A stretch of DNA of 36,028 nt from Tannerella sp. (GTDB taxonomy: Bacteria > Bacteroidota > Bacteroidia > Bacteroidales > Tannerellaceae). Within the stretch, counting starts at the first letter, position 1. Every line of letters starts with the position of its first letter. The notes under the pieces were generated by a model. The model was not told the DNA's origin. It ran no database searches and saw only the letters and a program-made list of their open reading frames with translations. The translations under genes were made by a program, and so were the position numbers. The stretch spans positions 1-36,028 of the forward strand of contig JAISUI010000106.1 in the NCBI GenBank assembly GCA_031272155.1, given 5' to 3'. This document shows positions 8,321 through 17,627 of this stretch, in pieces.

Positions 8321-9853
8321 ATGGCATACGTAAAGAAGAAGAAAAAAGAAGAAAAAAAGATAGAAATCATCCAGTTGGCGACAGAAGGGAAATTAGTGCC
8401 CCAACACAAGGATTTCGAAAAAGCCGTATTGGGCGCTCTGATGCTTGAAAAAGACGCCTATTATAGGGTCAGCGAAATCCTGAAACCGGAAAGTTTCTAC
8501 GAACAGCCACATATCCTGATCTTCAAGGCGATTATGGCTTTGGCTACAGATAATCGCCCAATAGATATCCTGACCGTTCGTGATCAGCTGGAGAAAAGTG
8601 GCGACCTGAGTCAAGCAGGCGGGGCTTCTTATGTCTCTCAACTTACAGAAAATATGGCCAGTACGGCGCATCTTGAGTACCATGCCAAGATTGTTGCACA
8701 AAAGTTTCTGGCACGGGAACTGATTCATTATACGGGCGTAATCCAAGGGAAAGCGTTTGAAGAAGAAACAGATGTGGACGAATTGATGCAGGAAGCCGAC
8801 AGCGAACTTTTCCGGATCGCCCAACGCAATATCAAAAGTGATGCCGTCCAGATCAGTTCGGTGCTCCATGAGGCTAAGGATCTGATAGAGAAAGCCGGCG
8901 CCAAGGATGAAGGAATCAGCGGATTAGGATGTGGATATGAAAAAATTGACAGAATCACATCCGGCTGGCAAAATTCTGACCTCGTGATCATTGCAGCCCG
9001 CCCATCCATGGGAAAGACAGCCTTCGCACTATCCATGGCAAAAAACATGGCTATGGACTACCAGTACCCTGTGGCTTTCTTTTCGCTTGAAATGAGCAAC
9101 ATACAGTTAGTTAACCGACTGATCATGAATGCCTGTGAAATAAAAGGCGACATTATTAAAAGCGGTAAACTGTCACGAGATGAATGGGATGTATTTGATT
9201 ATAAAATCAAGGATTTGTACAAGGCTTCCATATTTATTGATGATACGCCCAGCCTTTCGATTTTTGAACTGCGAACCAAAGCCCGCCGGTTGGTACGCGA
9301 ACATGGCATAAAGTGCATCTTTATTGATTACCTGCAACTGATGAATGCCGGTGGCGGAACAAATTTCGGTAGCCGCGAACAGGAGGTCAGTACGATTTCT
9401 CGTTCGCTGAAAAGCCTTGCAAAAGAGTTGAATATCCCTATCATTGCCTTGTCGCAGTTGAACCGCAACGTGGAAGGGAAAGGACGTGAAGGATTAGAAG
9501 GGAAAAAACCACAACTGTCCGACTTGCGTGAATCGGGAGCTATTGAACAGGATGCAGATATCGTTTGTTTCATTCATCGTCCTGAATATTATAGATTTAC
9601 TGAAGACTCCGAAGGCAATTCGCTGGTGGGAAAAGCGCAAATCATTATAGCCAAGCACCGAAACGGTGCAATCAGCGATAAAATCTGGCTGAATTTCAAG
9701 GGCGAATTTGCCAAATTCACGAACATAGACGAAACCGAGGCGATGATTTACCGCGATTTTCCATCCAAAATGAACGGTATGGCCGATATTTCATCACCTG
9801 TCTCGCCGGTCGAGGATGATTTCATTGCTCACCAGCAAGGAATGCCCTTCTGA
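8321..9853 (+). CDS. dnaB: Replicative DNA helicase DnaB
   Basis: A 510-residue replicative helicase that forms a hexameric ring and unwinds the fork. The protein starts with a lysine-rich stretch (MAYVKKKKKEEKK), then a DnaB N-terminal domain (HKDFEKAVLGALMLEKDAY) and a RecA-like ATPase domain. Walker A is ARPSMGKTAF near residues 226-235; Walker B is CIFIDYLQLM; ALSQLNRNVE and LRESGAIEQDADIV follow. No intein is present. ATG 8321 is preferred because the upstream TTG lies in the promoter. It converges on the GH99-like gene 78 bases downstream. Confidence 0.96.
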   Translation: MAYVKKKKKEEKKIEIIQLATEGKLVPQHKDFEKAVLGALMLEKDAYYRVSEILKPESFYEQPHILIFKAIMALATDNRPIDILTVRDQLEKSGDLSQAGGASYVSQLTENMASTAHLEYHAKIVAQKFLARELIHYTGVIQGKAFEEETDVDELMQEADSELFRIAQRNIKSDAVQISSVLHEAKDLIEKAGAKDEGISGLGCGYEKIDRITSGWQNSDLVIIAARPSMGKTAFALSMAKNMAMDYQYPVAFFSLEMSNIQLVNRLIMNACEIKGDIIKSGKLSRDEWDVFDYKIKDLYKASIFIDDTPSLSIFELRTKARRLVREHGIKCIFIDYLQLMNAGGGTNFGSREQEVSTISRSLKSLAKELNIPIIALSQLNRNVEGKGREGLEGKKPQLSDLRESGAIEQDADIVCFIHRPEYYRFTEDSEGNSLVGKAQIIIAKHRNGAISDKIWLNFKGEFAKFTNIDETEAMIYRDFPSKMNGMADISSPVSPVEDDFIAHQQGMPF

Positions 9854-9931
9854 TTCAGTCATCGCAAAAATCCATTGCTAAATCGCCGGCGACGGGCAGA
9901 TAGTCAGAAGGATAATATCCGTCGTAACGGC

Positions 9932-11134
9932 CTAATACTGATCATATTTCCCATCCAAAACAATCGCCTTCACTGCTTCCAGATATCCAAACCCATTTTT
10001 CATATCGGGCAGGAGATAAGAGCCTTCTACCCATTCGTTCCATGCATTGACGGTAATGAGTTTGGGCTGTTCAGGATGGCTGTCGGCATACTGTTTCGCT
10101 TTCAGTAGCAACATGGCAAAACTTTCAGGCGTGTTGTTATAGTGCACCACGTCGTGGACGCCTTTGGCCGGAAAGCGCGGCGTGTCATCCCAGCCGATGG
10201 ATACGCATGGAAACAGCGGAACGTCGAGAATGGAATCCATCTGAGCGCGTATCTTGAGGGAATTGGCGCCATAGACGACGTAATCCTCATTGATTCCACC
10301 CATGTTATACAGCGCTACACTGTTGAATCCCATTGCCTTTACACGTTCTGAAAACCCATTAGCCTGCTCTTCCGACATCAGCGAGCCGCCTCCCTGATTC
10401 CATTGGATATGCAATCCGGGAAAACCTGCCTTTTTCACTTCTTCACGGAAATAATCAAGCGCTTTACGCGTTTCTTCAGTACTATTGCCGAAACTTTCCA
10501 TCAGTTTTTCGATACTAAAAATAGAAAAAACAGGTTCGCCGTTGATTTTAAAATAATTAGGCTGCTTAAAATACTGGGTAATGACGCGCTCAACGATTAT
10601 TTTGTAGTTTTTCCAGTCCACCTTAGCGTCCCACAAGAGCGACGTGTCGTCCCCATAACGGTGATAGTTCCAATAATTCCGCCTCACATCATGGTTTGCC
10701 CACATGATATAGAACTGCATTTTAGATCTGTTTCGCGCTTTGAGAAAGCCGTTATTGATGGCGCTTTCAAGAAACGGCCCTTCATCATACCAATACCAGT
10801 CATAGACAAACACATTGACGCCGTGCGCCGTAGCCGCTTCAATCCATTTTTCAACTACCAGCGGATTGTCGTCCATCTCGTAGCCCCACAACGGTTGCCG
10901 CGGCTGGTAATGTCCCTCAAAACGGGGATTGCCTTTTTTAATCACTTCCCATTCACCAATGCCTTCGTCCCACAGCACGTTACGGCTCATCTCCTCGTCG
11001 TGGCACGATGGCCAAATATAGGCCGCTACGTAATAATCCGACGTTATGGCAGATCGCGCCGCCGTTTTATCTGCCGGGCTGCACGAAACAAGCGCCAACA
11101 AAATTCCCATCCCGGTAATGATCACTCCTTTCAT
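9932..11134 (-). CDS. GH99/WbsX-like lipoprotein glycosidase
   Basis: A 400-residue lipoprotein (signal MKGVIITGMGILLALVSC, lipobox LVSC). The body matches the WbsX/GH99-like family: early DYYVAAYIWPSCHDEE, then WGYEMDDNPLVVEKWIEAA, the aromatic loop VFVYDWYWYDEGPF, YIMWANHD, and late VNAWNEWVEGSYLLPD. Related enzymes are (beta/alpha)8 barrels acting on mannosidic or other glycan linkages; the substrate here is not evident. It is probably envelope-anchored. A -7 box is at 11172-11179. Downstream, minus-strand bases 9932-9855 in another frame encode a plausible continuation of the tail, so the C-terminus may be frameshifted. Confidence 0.8.
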   Translation of the reverse strand: MKGVIITGMGILLALVSCSPADKTAARSAITSDYYVAAYIWPSCHDEEMSRNVLWDEGIGEWEVIKKGNPRFEGHYQPRQPLWGYEMDDNPLVVEKWIEAATAHGVNVFVYDWYWYDEGPFLESAINNGFLKARNRSKMQFYIMWANHDVRRNYWNYHRYGDDTSLLWDAKVDWKNYKIIVERVITQYFKQPNYFKINGEPVFSIFSIEKLMESFGNSTEETRKALDYFREEVKKAGFPGLHIQWNQGGGSLMSEEQANGFSERVKAMGFNSVALYNMGGINEDYVVYGANSLKIRAQMDSILDVPLFPCVSIGWDDTPRFPAKGVHDVVHYNNTPESFAMLLLKAKQYADSHPEQPKLITVNAWNEWVEGSYLLPDMKNGFGYLEAVKAIVLDGKYDQY

Positions 11135-11171
11135 AGTAAACTTTTTTAATACAGTTATTTATTTCATGCGA

Positions 11172-11179
11172 CAAAGATA
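11172..11179 (-). promoter_or_regulatory. Putative -7 box of the GH99-like gene
   Basis: CAAAGATA on the plus strand reads TATCTTTG on the minus strand, 37 bases upstream of the ATG. No clear -33 box is visible. Confidence 0.5.
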
Positions 11180-11253
11180 ATGTAAATATTTCAATAACCC
11201 TATAAAAAATGCAATTTATTTTTGCGATTTTTGATAAAATCTCAATTTAGGCC

Positions 11254-11284
11254 GTTGCTGATTTGGAAATGTTTTGTATATTTG
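11254..11284 (+). promoter_or_regulatory. Promoter of the nhaC-type gene
   Basis: TATATTTG at 11277-11284 is an exact -7 box. GTTG at 11254-11257, with a 19-base spacer, is the likely -33 box. The coding start is 57 bases downstream, after an AT-rich leader with repeated TCAAT words. Confidence 0.6.
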
Positions 11285-11341
11285 CCGCCAATCAATCATC
11301 AACAATGATTGAATCATTAATTATCAATCACTTAATAAATA

Positions 11342-12673
11342 ATGAATCAAACGAATAATCAATTGAACAGAAAACCGAATGGATGGGCATTAATGCCATT
11401 AGGACTGTTTTTTGTTTTGTATATCATAACATTTATTGTGACAGGACAGTTGGATAGTCTTCCTGTATCAGTGGCATTTGTATTAGCCGCTGCAACGGCA
11501 TTATTATCCGCAAAAGGCACTATAAATCAACGTATAAACATATTTTGCAAAGGTGCGGCCAACGAAACAATTCTGCTGATGATTGTAATTTTCATTCTTG
11601 CAGGAGCGTTTGCGGGAAGCGCTAAAGCAATGGGGGCAGTAGAGGCGACGGTAAACATGGCGCTGTCCTTTCTTCCGCATGATATGATTCCTGCAAGTAT
11701 CTTTCTGGCAGCGTGTTTCATATCCATGTCCATGGGCACTTCATGCGGGACAATAGCTGCCCTGACGCCGATTGCTGTGGATATTTCGCCTCAAATCGGA
11801 ATGAGCCTGCCGGCCATGATCGGCATTGTTATCGGCGGAGCGATGTTCGGCGACAATCTTTCGTATATCTCTGATACAACCATCGTTGCCACGCGCACAC
11901 AAGATGTCCGGATGAAAGATAAATTCAAGGTAAATATCCGCATTGTATGGCCTGTTGCCGTCCTGCTTACCGGACTTTATATCTGGCAGGGATTCGGATT
12001 GTCTCATACGGCGAGCGTCGTCAATGAAGTGGAATGGCTCAAGGTAATTCCTTATATGGTAGTACTTGTCACGGCATTAGCAGGTATTAATGTAATGGTT
12101 GTCCTGTTGACAGGGACGATTTTATCGGGGATAATTGGTCTGCTTGATGCCGGCTTCAGTATATGGGACTGGGCAAAAGCAATGAACGATGGAATCGTAA
12201 ATGATATGGGTGAATTGATCATTGTTTCGTTGCTGGCAGGCGGATTATTTGAAATCATACGTCGTAGCGGGGGGATTGACTGGTTGGTTGCACAGCTAAC
12301 AAAAAATATCCGTTCACAACGTACAGCCGAGGCATCCATTGCTACTTTGGTCGCCTGTACAAATCTCTGTACGGCCAATAATACGATTACGTTAATTATC
12401 ACAGGTCCCATTGCCCGCCAAATCGGTGATACATTTCATTTAGACCCGCGCCGCACAGCAAGTTTGCTGGATACGTTTTCCTGTTTTGTGCAGGGGATTC
12501 TCCCATACGGCGCACAAGTACTGATTGCGGCGAAAATTGCCGGCAATCTCCAGCCCACGGAGGTAGTGCCTTATTTATATTATCCTTTCCTGATCGGTAT
12601 TGCAGTTATTCTTTCAATCGTATTCAGGTATCCGAGGAAGTTTGCTCCAAAAAAACAAGCGAATTTTTCCTGA
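11342..12673 (+). CDS. nhaC: Na+/H+ antiporter, NhaC family
   Basis: A 443-residue inner-membrane protein with about ten to twelve hydrophobic helices. Family-like segments include FISMSMGTSCGTIAALTPIA, VIGGAMFGDNLSYISDTTIV, and ACTNLCTANNTITLIITGPI. These match the NhaC family of sodium/proton antiporters, which also includes malate-sodium-lactate exchangers, so the exact substrate is not certain. It has its own promoter. The last 50 bases overlap the end of the converging trmH-like gene. Confidence 0.85.
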   Translation: MNQTNNQLNRKPNGWALMPLGLFFVLYIITFIVTGQLDSLPVSVAFVLAAATALLSAKGTINQRINIFCKGAANETILLMIVIFILAGAFAGSAKAMGAVEATVNMALSFLPHDMIPASIFLAACFISMSMGTSCGTIAALTPIAVDISPQIGMSLPAMIGIVIGGAMFGDNLSYISDTTIVATRTQDVRMKDKFKVNIRIVWPVAVLLTGLYIWQGFGLSHTASVVNEVEWLKVIPYMVVLVTALAGINVMVVLLTGTILSGIIGLLDAGFSIWDWAKAMNDGIVNDMGELIIVSLLAGGLFEIIRRSGGIDWLVAQLTKNIRSQRTAEASIATLVACTNLCTANNTITLIITGPIARQIGDTFHLDPRRTASLLDTFSCFVQGILPYGAQVLIAAKIAGNLQPTEVVPYLYYPFLIGIAVILSIVFRYPRKFAPKKQANFS

Positions 12674-13184
12674 AAAATTCCCATAGTACAATTCCGGCCG
12701 CAACGGATACATTCAGCGAATGTTTCGTACCGAACTGCGGGATTTCGAGACAACAGCCGCATTCGTTAATTACCTCCTGCTGAACGCCTTTGACTTCATG
12801 ACCCACTACGATGGCGTATTTTTTTCCCTTTTGCACATCAAACTGTTCCAATGGAATGCTTCCTTCCGCCTGTTCAAGTGCGCAGACGGTATAACCCTGC
12901 TGCTTGAGGTCGCGAACTGCTGCAAGAGTGTCTTTATAATAACGCCATGCAACGGTATCTTCAGCCCCAAGCGCTGTCTTGTGAATCTCAGCATCCGGCG
13001 GAGTGGCAGTGATTCCGCATAAACAGATGGCTTCGAGACGAAAAGCGTCAGCCGTACGAAATACAGAACCTATATTATTCATACTGCGCACATTATCAAG
13101 AATTACCGTCAGAGGCATTTTGGCGCTTGTACGATATTCGTCAACTGTCAGGCGGTTGAGTTCGGTTATTTTGAGTTTGCGCAT
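12624..13184 (-). CDS. SpoU/TrmH family RNA 2'-O-methyltransferase
   Basis: A 186-residue SPOUT-fold methyltransferase. Motif 1 is LDNVRSMNNIGSVFRTADAF (Asn and Arg contacting the substrate), motif 2 is YAIVVGHEVKGV, and motif 3 is EIPQFGTKHSLNVSVAAGIV. Together these form the trefoil knot that binds SAM. The target tRNA or rRNA ribose cannot be told from sequence. It follows the glmM-type gene by 22 bases and is likely co-transcribed with it. Its 3' end overlaps the nhaC-type gene by 50 bases on the opposite strand. Confidence 0.92.
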   Translation of the reverse strand: MRKLKITELNRLTVDEYRTSAKMPLTVILDNVRSMNNIGSVFRTADAFRLEAICLCGITATPPDAEIHKTALGAEDTVAWRYYKDTLAAVRDLKQQGYTVCALEQAEGSIPLEQFDVQKGKKYAIVVGHEVKGVQQEVINECGCCLEIPQFGTKHSLNVSVAAGIVLWEFFRKNSLVFLEQTSSDT

Positions 13185-13206
13185 TACGGAAAACTTATTT
13201 TTGCTG

Positions 13207-14604
13207 TTACAGGCCGATGGTCGATTTGATTTCTTTAATTATTTCATATCCAAGCGCTTCAGCCTCTTCTATCGTATGCGCTTCGGAATAGACGCGTATT
13301 ATCGGCTCGGTGTTGCTCTTCCGCAAGTGAACCCATTTGTTGGGGAAATCAATCTTGATGCCATCAATGTCGGTAATTTGTTCTGTGGTATATGCTTCCC
13401 TGATTTTTGACAGAATGGCATCTACATCAACACCGGGCGTCAATTCGATTTTTTGCTTCGACATGAAATAGGATGGGAAAGTAGCCCGCAATTCGCTCAC
13501 TTTCATTTTCTTTTTTGCCAAATAGGTCAGAAATAAGGCAATCCCGACTAAAGCATCGCGTCCATAATGACTTGCAGGATAGATTATTCCACCGTTGCCT
13601 TCACCGCCTATCACAGCGTTACATTTTTTCATCTTGTTTACAACGTTAACCTCACCAACCGCAGCAGCATAATACTCCCCTCCATGCTTTAAAGTAATAT
13701 CCTTTAAGGCTCGCGAAGAACTGAGGTTGCTTACCGTATTACCTCCTCCGCACGTTGAAAGCACATAATCGGCAACTGCCACGAGGGTATATTCTTCTCC
13801 GAACATATCGCCGTTTTCGCATACGATAGCCAACCGGTCAACATCTGGATCCACCACAAAACCGACATCGGCCTTGGCTTGCGTCATCAATCCGGCTATC
13901 TCAGTCAGATTTTCCGGCAAAGGCTCGGGATTGTGGGAAAAATTCCCATGCGGATTACAGTGCAGTTTGAATATTTCCCTTACGCCCAGAGCATAAAGCA
14001 GGTCTGGAATCACAACGCCCCCGACCGAATTAATGCAATCAATGGCAACGCGGAAATTAGCGGCGCGAATCGCATCCGGATCCACCAATTCGAGCGCAAG
14101 TATCTGTTCGATATGGCGTTCTTTATAGCGGTTGTCCAAGATGATTTTGCCCAATTTTTCGATACCGGCAAAATGAAAATCTTCCTTTTCCGCCAAAGCA
14201 AGCACTTCGGCGCCTTCCTCAGCAGTCAGAAATTCGCCCCGTTCATTCAGCAGTTTCAAGGCGTTCCATTGCTTCGGATTATGGCTGGCCGTCAGGATAA
14301 TGCCGCCACATGCCTTTTCCGTAACTACGGCAAGTTCGGTCGTCGGTGTAGTGGCCATACCGATATCCACTACATCGAATCCCATGCCCGTCAGCGTGCC
14401 CGTCACTAAGCAATGCACCATCTCGCCTGAAATGCGCGCATCACGCCCAACAACGATTCTGTTGTGCGTTTTCCGTGACTTGTGCAAACGGATAAATGCA
14501 GCATAAGCCGCTGTAAATTTCACTGTACTCAAGGGATTAAGCCCTTCATCCGGCTTTCCGCCGATCGTCCCGCGGATTCCTGATATGGATTTAATAAGTG
14601 TCAT
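13207..14604 (-). CDS. glmM: Phosphoglucosamine mutase / phosphomannomutase
   Basis: A 465-residue alpha-D-phosphohexomutase. The phosphoserine loop is TASHNPKQWNALK with Ser107; the metal loop is DPDVDRLAIV; the sugar-binding loop is GGEGNGGIIYP; and the phosphate-binding loop near the end is RKSNTEPIIRVYSEA. GlmM converts glucosamine-6-phosphate to glucosamine-1-phosphate for peptidoglycan and LPS precursors. The SGIRGTIGG N-terminus fits the Bacteroidota group usually annotated GlmM, but phosphomannomutase activity cannot be excluded. It is the first gene of a two-gene operon with the trmH-like gene. Confidence 0.88.
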   Translation of the reverse strand: MTLIKSISGIRGTIGGKPDEGLNPLSTVKFTAAYAAFIRLHKSRKTHNRIVVGRDARISGEMVHCLVTGTLTGMGFDVVDIGMATTPTTELAVVTEKACGGIILTASHNPKQWNALKLLNERGEFLTAEEGAEVLALAEKEDFHFAGIEKLGKIILDNRYKERHIEQILALELVDPDAIRAANFRVAIDCINSVGGVVIPDLLYALGVREIFKLHCNPHGNFSHNPEPLPENLTEIAGLMTQAKADVGFVVDPDVDRLAIVCENGDMFGEEYTLVAVADYVLSTCGGGNTVSNLSSSRALKDITLKHGGEYYAAAVGEVNVVNKMKKCNAVIGGEGNGGIIYPASHYGRDALVGIALFLTYLAKKKMKVSELRATFPSYFMSKQKIELTPGVDVDAILSKIREAYTTEQITDIDGIKIDFPNKWVHLRKSNTEPIIRVYSEAHTIEEAEALGYEIIKEIKSTIGL

Positions 14605-14627
14605 ATATTAGTAAAATAAAATCATGG

Positions 14628-14635
14628 CAAAGATA
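14628..14635 (-). promoter_or_regulatory. Putative -7 box of the glmM-trmH operon
   Basis: CAAAGATA reads TATCTTTG on the minus strand, 23 bases upstream of the ATG. A plus-strand TATATTTG lies one base further on at 14637-14644, so two boxes stand back to back. Confidence 0.5.
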
Positions 14636-14704
14636 ATATATTTGTCGGGTAAAACGACCGGTTTATTAATTTTTAGGATTTACATGCAATAATCAGGTCT
14701 AATA

Positions 14705-14736
14705 TTTGGCAGTTATCAAAAAAGTGCCTACATTTG
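14705..14736 (+). promoter_or_regulatory. Promoter of ppdK
   Basis: TTTG at 14705-14708 and TACATTTG at 14729-14736 are spaced by 20 bases, a full match to the Bacteroidota promoter. The start codon is 42 bases downstream. Confidence 0.78.
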
Positions 14737-14778
14737 CAACCTCGAGATAGCAATTTATATTATTAAAAAGTAAACTAT

Positions 14779-17499
14779 ATGGAAATCAAAAGAATCTACA
14801 CTTTTGGAAATGGAAAGGCCGAAGGAAAGGCGGATATGCGAAATCTGCTGGGCGGTAAAGGTGCAAATCTGGCGGAAATGAATCTGGTAGGAGTACCTGT
14901 GCCTCCGGGATTTACAATCACCACAGACGTGTGCAATGAATATTATGAGATTGGAAAAGAAAAGGTTGTCGCATTGTTGAAGGATGATGTTGAAAAATCC
15001 ATCAAACATATTGAAAACCTGATGAAATCCACATTTGGCGACGTAGAAAACCCATTGTTAGTATCCGTTCGTTCGGGCGCTCGTGCGTCAATGCCGGGTA
15101 TGATGGACACGATCCTGAATCTGGGATTGAACGATGCCGTAGTGGAAGGATTGGCGCGTAAAACAGGCAATCCTCGCTTTGCATGGGATTCGTATCGCCG
15201 CTTTGTACAAATGTACGGCGATGTGGTGCTGGGCATGAAACCGGCTAATAAAAATGACATTGACCCGTTCGAAGCCATCATCGAAGAAGTAAAGGAAGCC
15301 AAAGGCGCTAAATTAGATACGGAACTGACAGTGGACGACCTGAAAGAATTGGTCGTCAAATTCAAAACTGCCGTACTGAAACAGACAGGGAAAAAGTTCC
15401 CCGATGAAGCATACGAACAACTCTGGGGCGCCATCTGCGCTGTGTTCGATTCGTGGATGAACGATCGTGCCATCCTCTACCGTAAAATGGAAAGTATTCC
15501 GGCAGAATGGGGGACAGCTGTTAATGTACAGGCAATGGTATTCGGCAATATGGGTAACACTTCGGCTACAGGCGTATGTTTCTCACGCGACGCAGCCACG
15601 GGTGAAGACCAGTTCATTGGGGAATATCTGATCAATGCACAAGGTGAAGATGTCGTAGCCGGCATACGCACACCACAGCAAATCACCAAATTAGGTTCGC
15701 AGCGTTGGGCTGAATTGGCTGGAGTTCCGGAAAAGGAACGTTTCAGCAAATATCCGTCCATGGAAGAAGCTATGCCGGAGATTTACAAGGAGTTGGATGC
15801 AATCCAGACAAAATTGGAAAACCACTACAAGGACATGCAGGACATGGAATTTACCGTTCAGGAAGGCAAACTCTGGTTCCTCCAGACACGTAACGGCAAA
15901 CGCACCGGCGCTGCCATGGTCAAAATTGCCATGGACATGCTCCGTCAGGGTATGATTGATGAAAAAACGGCGTTGCTACGGATTGACCCGATCAAATTAG
16001 ACGAATTGTTGCATCCGATATTCGACAAGGATGCATTAAAAAAGGCCAAAGTCATTGCCAAAGGATTGGCAGCGTCGCCCGGCGCAGCGTCGGGACGCAT
16101 CGTGTTCAATGCCGACGACGCCGCACAATGGCATGTACAGGGTGAGAAAGTCATTATGGTACGCATCGAAACATCGCCCGAAGATTTGGCGGGAATGGCT
16201 GTTGCACAAGGCATCTTGACGGCTCGCGGCGGAATGACATCGCACGCGGCTGTTGTGGCTCGTGGCATGGGTAAATGCTGCGTTTCGGGCGCCGGCGCAT
16301 TAAAAATTGATTATGCCGCCAAACTGATGGAAGTAGGCGGAGCCACCTATAAAGAAGGCGATTATATCTCCTTGAACGGATCAACCGGCGATATATATGA
16401 AGGAAAAGTAGCTACAAAAGAAGCTGAATTAGACGCCGACTTCACTGCGATTATGGATTTGTCGGACAAATACACAAAAATGACGGTACGAACGAATGCC
16501 GATACACCCAACGACGCTCGCACTGCCCGTAAATTTGGCGCAGTAGGCATCGGGCTTTGCCGCACGGAACACATGTTCTTTGAAGGTGAAAAAATCAAGG
16601 CAATGCGCGAAATGATTTTAGCCAAAGATGCCGAAGGTCGCCGGATTGCGCTGACAAAAATCCTGCCCTACCAGCAAACGGACTTTGAAGGCATTTTTGA
16701 AGCCATGGAAGGATATCCGGTAACGGTACGCCTGCTTGATCCGCCGTTGCACGAATTTGTGCCTCACGATGAGAAAGGCCAACAGGAAATGGCCGATGCT
16801 ATGCACGTGAACGTGAAAGTAATCAAACAGCGTGTGGACGAACTGCACGAACAAAACCCGATGCTCGGCCATCGTGGTTGCCGCCTCGGAAATACGTTCC
16901 CTGAAATTACTGAAATGCAAACACGGGCAATCCTGGGCGCAGCGCTCAACCTCAAAAAACGTGGCTTAAAAACGTATCCCGAAATCATGGTGCCGCTTAC
17001 CGGTATCCTCTACGAATTTCTGGAACAGGAGAAAATCATCCGAACAACAGCACAGTTGCTCTTTGAAGAAACAGGTGACAGCATTGATTATAAAGTCGGT
17101 ACAATGATTGAAATTCCACGAGCGGCGCTAACTGCCAACCGGATTGCCTCAGCGGCCGAATTTTTCTCGTTCGGAACGAATGACCTGACACAGATGACGT
17201 TCGGTTATTCCCGTGACGATATTGCATCGTTCCTGCCTATTTATCTGGAGAAAAAGATTTTGAAATTTGATCCTTTCCAGGTTCTCGACCAGAACGGCGT
17301 CGGTCAGTTAGTGCGAATGGCTACTGAAAAAGGACGCGCCGTCCGTCCCGACTTGAAATGTGGAATCTGTGGCGAACACGGCGGCGAACCGTCGTCCGTC
17401 AAATTCTGTCATCGCGTCGGATTGAACTATGTCAGCTGTTCGCCCTTCCGGGTGCCGATAGCCCGCATTTCTGCAGCGCAGGCGGCCATCGAAGGATAA
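14779..17499 (+). CDS. ppdK: Pyruvate, phosphate dikinase
   Basis: A 906-residue enzyme interconverting pyruvate, ATP and phosphate with PEP, AMP and pyrophosphate, used in glycolysis or gluconeogenesis by many anaerobes. The N-terminal ATP-grasp domain starts with LLGGKGANLAEM and includes SVRSGARASMPGMMDTILN. The swivelling domain carries the catalytic histidine His489 in GGMTSHAAVVARGMG. The C-terminal PEP/pyruvate barrel shows GIGLCRTEHMFF, GHRGCRLG, SFGTNDLTQMTFGYSRDD and CGICGEHGG. Length is normal. It is flanked by a promoter and a strong terminator, so it is monocistronic. Confidence 0.97.
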   Translation: MEIKRIYTFGNGKAEGKADMRNLLGGKGANLAEMNLVGVPVPPGFTITTDVCNEYYEIGKEKVVALLKDDVEKSIKHIENLMKSTFGDVENPLLVSVRSGARASMPGMMDTILNLGLNDAVVEGLARKTGNPRFAWDSYRRFVQMYGDVVLGMKPANKNDIDPFEAIIEEVKEAKGAKLDTELTVDDLKELVVKFKTAVLKQTGKKFPDEAYEQLWGAICAVFDSWMNDRAILYRKMESIPAEWGTAVNVQAMVFGNMGNTSATGVCFSRDAATGEDQFIGEYLINAQGEDVVAGIRTPQQITKLGSQRWAELAGVPEKERFSKYPSMEEAMPEIYKELDAIQTKLENHYKDMQDMEFTVQEGKLWFLQTRNGKRTGAAMVKIAMDMLRQGMIDEKTALLRIDPIKLDELLHPIFDKDALKKAKVIAKGLAASPGAASGRIVFNADDAAQWHVQGEKVIMVRIETSPEDLAGMAVAQGILTARGGMTSHAAVVARGMGKCCVSGAGALKIDYAAKLMEVGGATYKEGDYISLNGSTGDIYEGKVATKEAELDADFTAIMDLSDKYTKMTVRTNADTPNDARTARKFGAVGIGLCRTEHMFFEGEKIKAMREMILAKDAEGRRIALTKILPYQQTDFEGIFEAMEGYPVTVRLLDPPLHEFVPHDEKGQQEMADAMHVNVKVIKQRVDELHEQNPMLGHRGCRLGNTFPEITEMQTRAILGAALNLKKRGLKTYPEIMVPLTGILYEFLEQEKIIRTTAQLLFEETGDSIDYKVGTMIEIPRAALTANRIASAAEFFSFGTNDLTQMTFGYSRDDIASFLPIYLEKKILKFDPFQVLDQNGVGQLVRMATEKGRAVRPDLKCGICGEHGGEPSSVKFCHRVGLNYVSCSPFRVPIARISAAQAAIEG

Positions 17500-17512
17500 A
17501 CAATATTCCATC

Positions 17513-17550
17513 AAAAAAAGGGAAAGATAATCCTGTCTTTCCCTTTTTTT
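17513..17550 (+). terminator. Intrinsic terminator of ppdK
   Basis: A perfect 15-bp stem pairs 17513-17527 with 17536-17550 around an 8-base loop. The GC core is GGGAAAGA/TCTTTCCC, followed by seven T. The A-rich 5' arm makes it work in both directions in principle. It lies 14 bases after the ppdK stop. Confidence 0.9.
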
Positions 17551-17559
17551 TAAAAAATG

Positions 17560-17591
17560 TTTGGCATAAAAACAAAAAACATTTATATTTG
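17560..17591 (+). promoter_or_regulatory. Promoter of the LytTR-FHA pair
   Basis: TTTG at 17560-17563 and TATATTTG at 17584-17591 are spaced by 20 bases. It follows directly on the ppdK terminator and marks the start of the signalling locus. Confidence 0.75.
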
Positions 17592-17627
17592 TCCCCTGAA
17601 CAAATCATTTAACGAGTATTAAAATAC

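Noticed and set aside
9880..9889. 10-bp palindrome TCGCCGGCGA between dnaB and the GH99-like gene
   Set aside because: It has no loop and no T tract, and short GC palindromes are expected by chance at this length scale.
10403..11149. Plus-strand reading frame of 248 codons
   Set aside because: It lies opposite the GH99-like lipoprotein gene, whose motifs and signal peptide are clear; the antisense product has no recognisable feature.
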